Source of the DNA: Limnanthes douglasii subsp. nivea
Lineage: Eukaryota > Streptophyta > Magnoliopsida > Brassicales > Limnanthaceae
DNA: 64,000 nt
Reading direction: 5' to 3'
NCBI GenBank assembly: GCA_036936605.1
Contig: JAUPFV010000005.1
Coordinates: 61,152,742 to 61,216,741, forward strand
In this document: piece by piece, positions 37,276 to 48,807 of the stretch
How the letters are laid out: every line of letters starts with the position of its first letter
Numbering within the stretch: the first letter of the stretch is position 1
Program-made: the position numbers and the translations under genes
The notes under the pieces: generated by a model
Seen by the model: only the letters and a program-made list of their open reading frames with translations
Database searches by the model: none
What the model was told of the DNA's origin: nothing

Positions 37276-37864
37276 TCCGGAAATTATTATTTTTTTCGTT
37301 TTTTTTTTAAATTTGGGTCTCCTCTATTTAACTCATAAATTCATATACTCATCTCTATGTCTCTCTACTTGTTCTAAATATTCTAGAAAACTCAAATTTC
37401 TTATTTTACATATTGTAGTCCTACTTTCAGAATTGTTTGATTTTTTTTTCGCAAATTGTTTCTATTTGATAAAAACACTTAAATAACGTTGAGATAACAT
37501 TATAATAGTTCAATTAAGAGCTTCGTATAATTTATCAAGTTATTTAATTGTTATAGTAATTTAAATTAGTTCTTTTAATTCTAATTTTATTAGTTGTTGT
37601 TAGTTGTTATTGCTTGTTATTAGTTGTATTAGTTGGTATTAGTCTAAATTTAGTTTTTATTATTTGCAATATTAATTAGTTTCGATTAGTATTTTATTGC
37701 ATATTTAAAAAAAATGTTATTTTAAGTTTTAAAATGCCTATAAATCGTAGACTTACTAATACTCACCAATCCGCTAATTTTCACTTGTAATGAATGATGT
37801 TTGTGATAACCAAAACAAATTAATACTGACCAAAATGTAATAATAATTTTATAGTCATTATTAA

Positions 37865-38520
37865 AATTATAATAATAAAATTCAAAATTTAATATTAAAA
37901 TTATAACAATATAACTTGTAATCTTTTACCATGATAAAATATGATTTTGGTTTAAAAAATAATAAATAACATTTGTAATATTTAAAACCAAATCACAATA
38001 ATAATATTCAAAATGTAATATTAAAATAAAACAATATAACTTAAAAATAATAAATAACACTTGTAATATTTAAAACCAAATCACAATAATAAAATTCAAA
38101 ATGTAATATTAAAATTATAACAATATAACTTAAAAATAATAAATAACACTTTTAATATTTAAAACCAAATCACAATAATAAAATTCAAAATGTAATATTA
38201 AAATTATAACAATATAACTTAAAAATAATAAATAACACTTGTAATATTTAAAACCTAATCACAATAATAAAATTCAAAATGTCATATTAAAATTATAACA
38301 ATATAACTTAAAAATAGTAAATAACACTTGTAATATTTAAAACCAAATCACAATAATAAAATTCAAAATGTAATATTAAAATTATAACAATATAACTTGT
38401 AATATTTTTGCATGATAAAATATGATTTTGGTTTAAAAAATAATATATAACACTTGTAATATTCAAAACCAAATCACAATAATAAAATTCAAAATGTAAT
38501 ATTAAAATTATAACCATAGA
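37865..38520. repeat. AT-rich tandem array, 89-bp period
   Basis: TAAAAATAATAAATAACACTT-like phase markers start at about 37953, 38042, 38131, 38220 and 38309, giving an 89-bp unit. Longer or degenerate units lie on both sides. It is internal to the hAT element. Confidence 0.85.
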
Positions 38521-38845
38521 AGTTGTAATATTTTAACATGATAAGATATAGTTTTGGTTTGTAATATTAAAATCAACACTACTAATATTAGATCTAAAAA
38601 CATAATAATAATATTCAAAATGTGATAATAACATAAGTAATATTTAAAATTTTGGACTATATAATAATTACAACACTTAAAATATTAATAACCAAAACAA
38701 ATTAATATTAACCAAAATGTAATAATAATTCTATAATAATATGCAATATCTCAATATTTTTTAAATATAACATTTTGGTTATAAAATGAATAAAACATTT
38801 ATAATATTTACCAATAAACCGCGGCTTTTTACAAATAAACCGTGG

Positions 38846-39050
38846 TTTCGCAGTCCTGCCAGTTTGCGGTCCTGGCGGGTTGCGGTCCTGCCAGTTTGCG
38901 GTCCTGCCAGTTTACTCCTTATGCGGTTCTGGCGGTCTGGCGGTCCTAATGGTTTGCGGTCCTAGCGGGTTGCGGTCCTGCCAGTTTGCAGTCCTGCCAG
39001 TTTGCAGTCCTAATGGGCCAGTTTCGCAGTTAAACCGCCAGTTCATAAAC
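38846..39050. repeat. Right subterminal 16-bp repeats of the hAT element
   Basis: A cluster of GCGGTCCTGCCAGTTT/GCGGTCCTGGCGGGTT units in the same orientation as the left cluster, again ending in AATGGGCCAGTTTCGCAG and followed by AAACCGCCAGTTC. Confidence 0.85.
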
Positions 39051-42000
39051 AGATTGTCACCTTTGAACCGCGGTTCCAGATTCATTTGCCACCCCTACAT
39101 GTCTATAACCAGGAGCGTCCAGTGGTTCACGGCGGACGTGTTAACGGTACAAAGGGGAACAAGTGCAACATATGTGTCTGGTTTCATTGTTTCAAAAACC
39201 TTGTCCACAATGACAGACAAATCTCCCTTGATAGCCAGTGTTCCCTGCAAATTTGCGTCATTACTACAGGAAGTAGGTGTTTCCAATATAACACAAATAA
39301 TTCCCTGGGAACTTACAGTTGCAATTCCAGTTATTTGAATGGCGCTGACCATATATGAATACTTATCATCAAACCCTTTCAGAAGGACTTTCCAATCTGA
39401 ATCCTTTAACAGCTTATATATCCAAGCATCTATTACCTATCAAAACACAATTACAAGCTCAAATCAGTTGAATGACAATTACTGAAAAGAATAACCAACG
39501 GTTTATTGGTTGACAACTAAGACTGTAACTTCAATCAGACACATTGCTAGATGCTGCATATTAATGTTGCTAGGCGTACATAGACACATTGCTAGACTTA
39601 CAAATTTACTATGATAAATACAACCTGAAACCTTATTACCTTGAAGTCAACTTGAGTTTCATTAGGCAATTCCATTATCTCGGTCACACTAATGGAAAGC
39701 CTATAGGAGAACTCAATTGTTGGCAAGTACCATACTTCTGGATCTTCTTGTTTTTCTTCCTTGGCAAGTTTTAGCACCTTCTCGTACTCACTGACATTGA
39801 TCAGTTTCGTTGTCTCTGTCGGGAACGGCCAATCTACGACTGCAGTCTGCTGTTGTATAACCTGTGTCGGAGTAAGTAAGTTGAACCTAGGCATTTCATC
39901 AACGGGCACCTAAAATAAAGCATCAGAGTAAACTGTTAACATTAATTTTTGAAGGTTTATTGATAATACAATATATCTACTTACGTCAATGTCTGTTTGT
40001 TCTTCCTCGATGGAGTCTAGTGTACGTCTCTTCTCGTTTGAATTTTCAACAACCTTGTCAACTTCTGCGTAAAATGATTGAGTGCAATCTACAAAGCTAT
40101 CGTCAGCCAACGGTGTAACCGATCGGACAATCAGATCGTTAGATGTTGCTTTATGTTGTTGTGGTGTTGCGTACGAAGATGACTCGACCTGTGACACTTT
40201 TTCAATCTTCTCTGCGGATCGCTCTTCTCCGTTGATAATTGGAATCACCTTTAATGAAGAGACAACTTGCGATAGTTGTTCGCACTTTGCTGCTTTTTCA
40301 ATCCAGTGTATGCCAAGGTTTTTACATTAGACTGTCGTGTGTCTTCAGTCGTCGCTGTTTCCACTTCCTAATAACATAACATTACAATATTGGAAAACAT
40401 ATATTGCGATATAAGCACAACTTTAATTGCTAGATGTGTTTCAAGTAGAACGACGTTATTTACGCCTATTATACATTGCGATTTGTTTGCAGTGAAAACG
40501 GTATTCTACATATTTTTAATCTACCAGACTATATACATATTGCGTTTGCGATTTGTCAAACATGCATTAACTAATACTCATTGAGACAATCATTGAAATC
40601 ATGTCTTACACTACACAGATACTGTCAAACCAACTTCTTGATACAAAAAACAACCCAGATACTGTAAATATTATCCAACCTAGAGTTTGAACATTTCAAA
40701 ACAAGCCAAAACATAATTACTGAAAATTTATGAATCTTAAGGATTTTAAGATCCACTTATATCTTCAGCCACATTCTCCACCACATTCTCAGAGACAGGT
40801 TCTAGACCCTGTAGTTTTGTGGCTGCGTTCTCCAGCACGGTAGTTGCTACTGTGTCAGCTTCTCCTTTGTCTTAACCTTTCTCCGCATTTTGTCCTTCAT
40901 CTACGGTTTCTGACGAGTCCTCCAACTGTTGTTTCATTGTTTTCGTTCCTTCGTTGGAACCTTTGTCCAACAAATCAATTCTGTCCACCATCAGCTCCCG
41001 TTGTTCAACCTCGTTGTTTCCAACTCCGTGTCCCTGTTCAGCTACGAAAAATTCATTTTGCGCACCGGCAGCATGAGTTAGGGGTGATAATTCTTCTGCC
41101 ACCTCCCATTTCTCATTACCAGCGTCACAACCAATTATTGTAGTCCCAATCTGCTTCCCAGTGATATCAACAACAAAAACTTCGGTGTAGTACTTTCTTG
41201 CATTGGTTCAACAGGTGTTTCAGATTGAACACACCCTCCATCAACTTCTACCTTTTCCTCCTCCGATACTTCCCTTTCTTTTTCCTCAGCTGTCTCAAGC
41301 TCCTGTTGTTCTTCTGCTGTTGTCTCCCCCTGAACATCCTCTTTTGTTGCTTTTTCGGTTTCACAAACTCGTTGGTTCCTCTTGGGAACAAATCCATGCC
41401 TCTGATATTTGTAAACTAGTGTTTCCTTAACCACCTTCTCAATAATGTTTCCATCCACAGTTTCTACATCGTCCTCATTAATACGACAAAATGGCATTGA
41501 TAAGGTGTTCCGCAGATCGTCATCCTCACCATCCACTCTTTCATCTTCCACCTCCAACTTCTGTTTCAGCTCGTTCAAGTCTTTCTTCAATTTTTCAACC
41601 TGAATCAAACGAGCATACGAAATACTTAGACAGCTGCCATTGCGAGATACAACATCTAAACATTTCCTATGTTCAGTTTAATCAACATCTAAAGCTTATT
41701 AGTACTTAAAAAACATGGTAACAATAACCTCTTTGTTTCTTTCCTCAAGCGACGTTTTCAGCCGTTTGTTTTCAACTTTCAACCGGTGCAACCGGCTTCT
41801 TTTTTTCAGCTTGTTGTTGTCACGCAGCACCGACTGTGACAGCCCTCCAAAGCTTGGAATACTAGACCTACGTTTGTTTTTGTTTTTCAACCTCTCTCCT
41901 TTTGTTTTACCAACTCTTGACTTCCTCTCCACAATGAATTCCCCCAATGTAACATCGTTATCTACCTCAGTGTTCGAACTTCTTCTATACTTAGTTCCAG

Positions 42001-43610
42001 CTCCATCGTCTACCTGTTTCAGCTTCCTTCTTGTACTTCTGTTCGCAACAGATTTCTTTCTTTTCCTACTCCTGTGTTCATTTGTTTCTCCAGCAGCTTC
42101 GTACTTCCTCCGCGAATCATTTTCTCCATAAACAAAACATTCAGACGATGTCAACAGTAACTCATCGGCCACAACCTAAAAAATACAGTATAATATACAT
42201 TCAGCAACACAATATTAGAATCATTACTGCGAATTACAGACAATTATGATCCATGGACATGTTGAAGTTATGATGTTATGCTACATGGTATGCGATTTGT
42301 TTGATATTTTTATCGATAGATATGTTTATTTTTTGTGGTTCTAATATTGATGGCTGCGATTTGTGTGTAGGATTCATGGGTATGAGATTTGTTTGATTTT
42401 ACAATTTGGACATTGATAAATGCGTTACATACCGGGTCGTCCCTGAGCTGACTGACCATCTAGATTATTTCGAATGTCGACTCCTTACCCTCTAGTCCCC
42501 ACCACTTGTAACATCTAGGGATTATGTTTGGCCTTGGTATGTCGACGTTTATCGAAATATGCTCCATCAGAAATGGCTGCACAGAATAATAACTCAACAT
42601 TAAAAAACGGTTTCGTAACAAACATGCTGATCATAATCCATTATACTTACAAACAGCAGAGCAACACATCCGATCACTCTTGCACGCTTCCCGGCCTTAA
42701 TACATTTGTCCAGTGATTTGTGAAGCTTCTCCAAGATGACTCCAGACCAGTCATAGTCGTTTATCTTTTCAAGATTCTCCACGTAGAATATTGCTGTCCA
42801 CCCGACGACGTCGCCGGACACTGAAAAGAACAGTGTCGAGCATATGAAAAGTATCAGCAGCCGAGCAACATCCTTTGCTTCATCCTCCCCTCCTTCACTT
42901 ACTGATTTCTCGATCGCTTCCTACAAAATCAACAACATCATACAAAAAATACAGCAATAACAATTTAAGGCAGTTACCCCTAATACGACATTGATAGATA
43001 TGAACCAAGACATTGCTAGATGCATATTCTCAAACACCAACGTAATATTATACAACTAACACACTGCTAGATATAGTATATTACTATGTTAGATACCTGC
43101 ATACACATGCAGGTTTTTGTATCATCGTCATATGGCTGCAGCATAAACTAAAAACGACTACATTTTAACAGACTAGATTTACCTTTATCAACGTATTAGA
43201 AACTGATTTGTCGTTTGTTGGCCCGCTCCTCCTCGTCCTTGGGCTCAAAAAATATTTCCGCATTAGAATCGAATATAACTCAGCTCCATCAGCGTACCGA
43301 GCGATAAATGCGCCTGATTTGCTCATCAGCATCTCTTCGTTACCGTGTTTGAGGCCAAATATCGCCTTCACATCTTTCCTCGTCAGCCTTACATGCTTCC
43401 GTCCAATCTGGAAAGACTTCCATCTAACATCGTATAAACCACAAATCGCCTCGATCAAGTAGTAGAACTTTTTAAGCTTCAGAACCTCGTTCCTTAAGTC
43501 GAACGATGTTTTCAGGAAGGTATAGAACGGTGTTCCTCTAGCAGCCTCGATGTGTTCCACTTTGATGATATCCGTCTGAGTACGTTGATTATGCTAACCA
43601 ACCCGGACCT

Positions 43611-44590
43611 GTAGAATACTCCTGTTTTTTTCATGTTTCCCTGTTAACATTTACATATCAAGCTAGTTAGTAATCCCATGGTAACTAAAACAATAAAACT
43701 AAGCAGCCAGTATATACGTTAACTCTTCGAGACAACACTTGTCCAAGTTACTACACAATATCGTATATCTCACTACATTGCAACAGTGCTAGACGTGACC
43801 AAATTCATATACTACTCTGCTAGACGTGCACCATGATAGGTAAACTATTCCCAGACCGCGCTAGATACGTGCAAACTTCATTGCTAGATTACTAACCCCC
43901 CTACGTAAACTAACACCACTTAGACCAGCAGCTCTATAGGTTTGATAGACGACGGTACACGTTCAGGTTTCAACCAGGGCAGGTTCTAACAACTTCTACT
44001 CGATGGCGTCGGACGGCACTATCAACACAACTATCAACTAACATCGACCGGTGGATGAAAACTACGAAATACATGTACTGACTCGACACCATCGACTATC
44101 ACTGTTAAATAACGGAGTATTCTAACTACTGGAGTATTAAAAGTACTCCGGCGACGCTTATACATCGAGGCATATATCTGGAAGACAGACAGTGGTGGAG
44201 GAATACATACTCGACTGTGTTCGACGGAGTAGGAGGCTCGACGGAGTACGTGCTGAACGGTGGTCTCCGGTTCGATTGATTGATCGGAACTGCACGCCGG
44301 TAACTTGTCGCCGGTTGAAAGGTTCTGGTTTGGGTTCAAAAACGTCTTTTGGGTTCTCTCTCGTTTCACGTGTTTTTCTCTCTTCAAATTTAGAAATGTG
44401 AAAGTGGGGGGAAATGGAACCTAAAAGTCAGGTTAGAAGGTGCAAAAAAGTGGGTTTCAACCAAACAACCCCTTTTATACCCTAGATGGTATAATTGTCC
44501 AAAATATGGCTTAGATATTTTATGAAACTAGTCCAAAAGCGGGTACCATTTTAATATTTGATAGTTGAGTGGGTATTTAGAGGTACTTTC
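43611..44590. other. Right terminal region of the ULP1 MULE
   Basis: This is upstream of the protease gene. 43700-43960 carries GCTAGACGTG and TTGCTAGAT words. 44060-44330 is rich in TCGACGG/CTCCGGCGACG words. 44360-44590 is closely similar to 27165-27399 of the Pack-MULE, including AAATGTGAAAGTGGGGGGAA and CCAAAATATGGCT. The terminus is placed by that alignment. Confidence 0.7.
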
Positions 44591-45208
44591 CTTTTTTAAA
44601 ACGAAAGTGATGAGTTTTATGCAGAAATTAATTAAATGGACTATATTGATACAAGTGGTAAATATGAAATACTAACGATGTTTTTTACCCTTCGTTTTAC
44701 GTTTCAATTTCTAAATTTAATAAATATTAGAGAAAGAAAATAGGTGAAACGTTTCGGTTCAACTAAATAAATAGATATTTTTCCTCCAAAATAATCTATT
44801 TATATTGATTGGATATTTTTATTTATTTTTATAATTCATGTATCTATTCAATTTTGAGCGGTGATAAGGATTTACTTAAGTTGGATGACTAATTTAGAGT
44901 TACGTTTAGCCGTCGAAAAAAGATTTTTTTTACAATGTAATGCAAGTGACGCGGTTACGATGTCCTTTTGACTTTGAATCTAAATAAATAGATACACATC
45001 TTTTATATCTATCTCCTCGCTCCTCCCTCTTTCTCTCTTTTCCGGAGAGATCCCGCTTTACGTATCACTTAATCGTACAAACGCAGCAAATCAAACTATT
45101 AGATCCCCAGATCCCTATTCTCCTTTCCACTTTCCTCATACCCACCATTTTCTTTCTCTCCCCAGCCTAAGAGGGGCTCACGCAGCTCCGATTTCTCGGT
45201 TACCCACC
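44591..45208. other. PML3-like gene upstream region and 5' leader
   Basis: No gene is seen. The last ~200 bases are pyrimidine-rich (CTCCCTCTTTCTCTCTTTT-like), typical of a plant 5' leader. A TATA box was not fixed with confidence. Confidence 0.4.
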
Positions 45209-48200
45209 ATGAGGTTGCTATCAAATCCTAGCATTTCTCTCCTTTTCTTCGCCTTCCTGTTCTTGGTTCTCTCTCCAGTCTCGTCCCAGGTATTTCTCTT
45301 TCTATATTCCTATCTGCTACCTCTTATAATCAACCTTCGTTCAATTCGTTTCATCTTTCTCTTTTATGTTTATGTGGTGTAGACCCTTGGTTTGGTGTTT
45401 GAAAAGGATTTGGCTAGTTTAGTGAACCTTGTTTGCCTATATGATGTACATGAGAGATTCTTCTTCTTCTTGCTTAACAATTTGTGTCGGTAGTAATTTA
45501 AATTTGTGCGAGTTGATCTTCATGATCTCTTTAGAACATTATGTACAGGTTATTCAAATTGCTTTTAGTGTAATGTGTTTGATTATTGTAGGAATCTGTA
45601 GCTGAAAACACCGAGGAATCAAATGGAGCAGCTAAGAAGCTGGGCCGTCGTGGAATGGTGAGGTTATCATATGTTGCTCGGGCATTTATACGATTGAATC
45701 CAAATGTTTCTAATTCGTAGTTTTGGTAAATGTTTTTGATTGAACAAGCATGCAATCTTCTTAATTTCAAGTTAATAAATGTGTTCTTTTTATGAGATTT
45801 CATTTGAGCTCTGAGCTATGTATAAGTATAATGATATTTTTTATCTACAGATTGGCACCGACCAAGTTGAGACTCATGGTGGTGGAGAAGATAATGAAAA
45901 TGATCCCATTGGTATAAATTTCGGCTTAGATCCCGATGGTCTTGGGATGTTTGATGCGTTCTTTGCAAGTTTGTCTATGATTCTAGTCAGTGAGGTTCGT
46001 TCATTCAAGTCATGTGACTACTATTGTTTCCTGATTTTAGCTGCGTCTGGTTCGACCGTGTCGTTTTACTTTAGCACTCCGAATCTGGTTCATTTTTTGT
46101 CAGATATAGTTCTTTAGATCATTTTAGTACCATGACTCATTTTTATCTCTGTTGTGTTGTGAGGTCTATGGCTTCAGCAACATTTGGTTCTTCTGCATGT
46201 TGACCTAACAAGTTTATTTACTATTATTTATCGACCAGGTTGGAGATGAAACATTTATTATAGCAGCTCTTATGGCTATGCGTCACCCCAAAGCAATTGT
46301 TCTATCCGGTGCGCTCTCTGCTTTGGTTGTTATGACAGTAAGCTTACCACTTCTATATAATCTTCTCTATGAGTCCTCAATTCCACACTCTTTGTGTTAT
46401 TGATAAAGCAATAGATTGACATGCATAATTTGTTAAAATTTGATGTTTTGCGTATCTGTCAGGTGCTCTCCACTGGTCTTGGTAGAATCGTGCCAAATTT
46501 GATATCAAGGAAACATACAAATAGTGCAGCTACAAGTATTGACACTCCTACTTCCAAATTCTTGTTCTTCTTTACTTCATACTTGGCTTAGTCGAACCCC
46601 CATCCCCTAGGATTCACTTTGGAAATGTTATTTGGGGTTATTGGAAATGTTAGCATTCACTTTAGTATAGTGATATGTCTCATTATTATTACTTTTTTTG
46701 TTAAAAACTGTTTTTGATTGTTTATTATGAGCTTGAGCCTTCTAGGCTGCTAAAACCATCTGAACCTTAAACTGTCATCAGCAATGATTTAATATCAAGT
46801 CTCTCACTCTAGGCTGCAAAAACGTTGAGACATCTGAACCTTAAACTATCATCAGCAATGATTTAATATCAAGTCTCTCTCTTGCTCTCTATCTCTCACT
46901 CTCATTCTCCCAGATGAGTTTTTTTGTTAGATAACCACCCCGTTGATTCCATATCAGCTTTAAAACAAAAGGAAAGAGCAAAATATATTTCAAGAATTAG
47001 ATAACTATCGCCTTGATTACATATCAGCTTTAAAACAAAAGGAAAGAGCAAAACATATTTCAAGAAAAAGGTTTTGAAGTTTTGTGTCTGAAACAAAATT
47101 GAATAGCATAAGGGCCAGGGCCATTGAGAAGGAAAAGTCAAGTGGTTTTGTTTTACGTGAGTGGATAATCTGCAGTTATTTGACAAACAAAAATAATCAA
47201 CCAAGAGTCTATTTTTGTTTGTTACTGGTAACACATGTCACATGATTGTTTATGTTTTCCTTTATTTATTTTGCATCTTTTCTATCTTTGTGTTCGTTAT
47301 ATTGCTACATTTGGCTTCTCCTACATATGAAGTTGGTTCCTGTTTTGTGCAAAACTGGATATGTACGTATTTCATGGTTTTTTCTTTTAATGCCTTGAAA
47401 ATTTTGCACCTGTTTCATAGTCTTAAAGTCGAATAAACTCTTGTAGTTGAGTGATATCTAGCAGTATTTGAATCCTTATATGCTTCATGCTTGCAGTTCT
47501 TTATGCATTCTTTGGTTTGAGGTTGCTTTACATTGCTTGGAGATCAACTGATTCAAAGTCTTCCCAGAAGAAAGAAATGGAGGAAGTATGTAACTCAGAA
47601 CCTATAATCTTTGAGTTAACATATCCTAGGTCCAATTGGTGCAAAGTTTTTTTATGACCGCAACCGTATCTTTTTTCGTTCCAATGATTGTTGTCAATTA
47701 ATGAAGAAGTTAAGTTGGTTGTTTACAGTAGAAGCTAAAAGTGTTTGCCGGTAATTTTTTGATTGGTACTCTTTCTTGATAATCAGATTTAGCTGTGATT
47801 GATTTTGCTTGAACATCTCATCTGTACGATGTTCTTCAAAGAAGAGAAATTTTTATTAGACTTATTGTCATGACTGTGAGCACTTCCTAGTAAGCCTTCT
47901 TCCACTGGCCAAATAGTAACCTTGTAACTACCAATCATCCTGTTAGCTAAATTTAGTAATCATCATCTTATCTTATTGAATTCTATAGATGGTAGGACAG
48001 TGAATAAAACCCATTTGTTCTGTTAGGTTATTTTACTTCTATTTGTCCTGATTTTGCTCTGGGGGTCTTGTTTGTATCCAGGTAGAAGAGAAACTTGAAT
48101 CTGGGCAAGGGAAAACAGCTTACCGCCGTTTCTTTTCAAGATTTTGCACACCAATATTTCTAGAGGTATAATGCTTTTATCCTGTTTCTTAGAGCTGTTT

Positions 48201-48807
48201 CATTAGATTGAAACTACCAGGAAAGGCTTACCGATTATTCCTATATTCTTGTTGGATTCCATGTTCATTTATTTTCTTTTTTCAAATGATTTTAAAAAGC
48301 TAAAGCGTCAATTTTTCTTTCGTTGTGCAGTCATTTATTCTTACCTTTCTAGCCGAGTGGGGTGATCGTAGCCAAATTGCAACAATTGCTGTAAGCTAAT
48401 TCATCATATTGGTGCTTTAATTTTTCACTTACAATCTGGTTTGCACATCATCTGCAGTTTTTTGTTAAACCTTCTTGAATTTATGCTCTAGATAAAAGAT
48501 GACTTTAAATTGTGTTCGAAAGTATTAATCAAACTTGTTTTTTTGTTTGTTTCTTATGAATTGCCTGTATCAATTGAGCTTCGTAGCCAATTTTGAACTT
48601 GATTGATGATTACTGCAGCTGGCTACTCACAAAAATGCGATTGGAGTTGCAGTAGGGGCAATGTTAGGACACTTGATATGTACATCGGTGGCAGTGTTGG
48701 GAGGAAGCATGCTAGCATCAAGGATCTCCCAACGAACAGTTGCCACCATCGGAGGCTTGCTCTTCCTTGGCTTTTCCTTATCTTCATATTACTATCCTCC
48801 TCTATAG
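45209..48807 (+). CDS. PML3: GDT1/UPF0016 family Mn2+/Ca2+ transporter, PML3-like
   Basis: Nine exons join in frame: 45209-45289, 45592-45657, 45851-45994, 46239-46337, 46463-46535, 47497-47585, 48082-48165, 48331-48390 and 48619-48807, encoding 294 aa. All introns are GT...AG. The first 27 residues are a hydrophobic signal-like peptide ending PVSSQ. Two UPF0016 signature repeats are visible: SEVGDETFIIAALMAMRHP (exons 3-4) and AEWGDRSQIATIA (exon 8), separated by a charged loop (exons 6-7), with a C terminus ending SSYYYPPL. Family members exchange Mn2+/Ca2+ for protons, in the Golgi for this subgroup; length and signal peptide fit Arabidopsis PML3 rather than the shorter PML4/PML5. Location and substrate are inferred from the family. 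Confidence 0.93.
46742..47075. repeat. Two tandem duplications inside a PML3 intron
   Basis: In intron 5, the block containing TCAGCAATGATTTAATATCAAG is duplicated (about 46779 and 46850). The block containing CATATCAGCTTTAAAACAAAAGG is also duplicated (about 46951 and 47022), both with ~71-bp periods. The reading frame is unaffected. Confidence 0.8.

Larger units (their letters stand above)
36152..39097. mobile_element. Non-autonomous hAT element, 2946 bp, inside the ULP1 gene
   Basis: Termini TAGGGGTGGCAAA and TTTGCCACCCCTA are perfect inverted repeats. They are flanked by an exact 8-bp duplication CATGTCTA (36144-36151 and 39098-39105). Removing the element and one duplication rejoins the protease reading frame across HWTLLVIDM/ENGAASSYNPL. 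The interior is extremely AT-rich and non-coding, with GC-rich direct repeats just inside both ends, a hairpin at 37.2 kb and an 89-bp tandem array at 38 kb. ORFs predicted over the GC-rich repeats are artefacts. Confidence 0.9.
35666..43602 (-). pseudogene. DUF1985/ULP1-like cysteine protease gene of the MULE
   Basis: Read on the minus strand, the gene begins with a DUF1985-like region (exon ending at donor 43183, with VRLTRKDVKAIFGLKHG; next exon ~42940-42651 with VGWTAIFYVENL and YDWSGVILEKL). It continues through charged, partly coiled-coil linker exons (42172-41699 basic with RKRKKS; 41608-41135; 41102-40872; 40248-39910; 39909-39598) and ends in a ULP1/SENP-like catalytic domain. His is seen in HWTLLVIDM (39098-39130) and Gln/Cys in PQQMKDSLDCGVFVCKY (near 35810-35860). 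The position usually occupied by the catalytic Asp reads SYNPL. A 2.9-kb hAT element (36152-39097) splits the catalytic domain, so no normal enzyme can be made. Exon borders are approximate. Confidence 0.75.
31100..44590. mobile_element. Kaonashi-type MULE with MURA transposase and ULP1 protease genes
   Basis: The interval holds a MURA-type transposase exon on the plus strand, a DUF1985/ULP1-like protease gene on the minus strand, and an acidic ORF between them. MULEs carrying a ULP1-like gene are known in plants as Kaonashi or ULP-MULEs. The right end at 44590 (…GGTACTTTC) and its inner ~240 bp match the right end of the Pack-MULE at 27399. The left end is uncertain: it may be deleted near 31.1 kb, or be the terminus at 27994, where CTTTTTTAG and CTTTTTTAA would form an imperfect 9-bp duplication. 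A hAT element sits inside the protease gene and the transposase lacks its N terminus, so the element is defective. Confidence 0.75.

Noticed and set aside
38308..38517. 69-codon minus-strand ORF with duplicated peptide
   Set aside because: Artefact of the 89-bp AT-rich tandem array.
41198..42131. Plus-strand ORFs up to 138 codons, Phe/Leu/Ser-rich
   Set aside because: Antisense shadows of the charged linker exons of the ULP1-like gene.
27994..44590. A single 16.6-kb MULE spanning both the 28-kb terminus and the 44.6-kb terminus
   Set aside because: CTTTTTTAG/CTTTTTTAA flanks are low-complexity, and the terminus at 31022 pairs better with 27994; kept only as an alternative.
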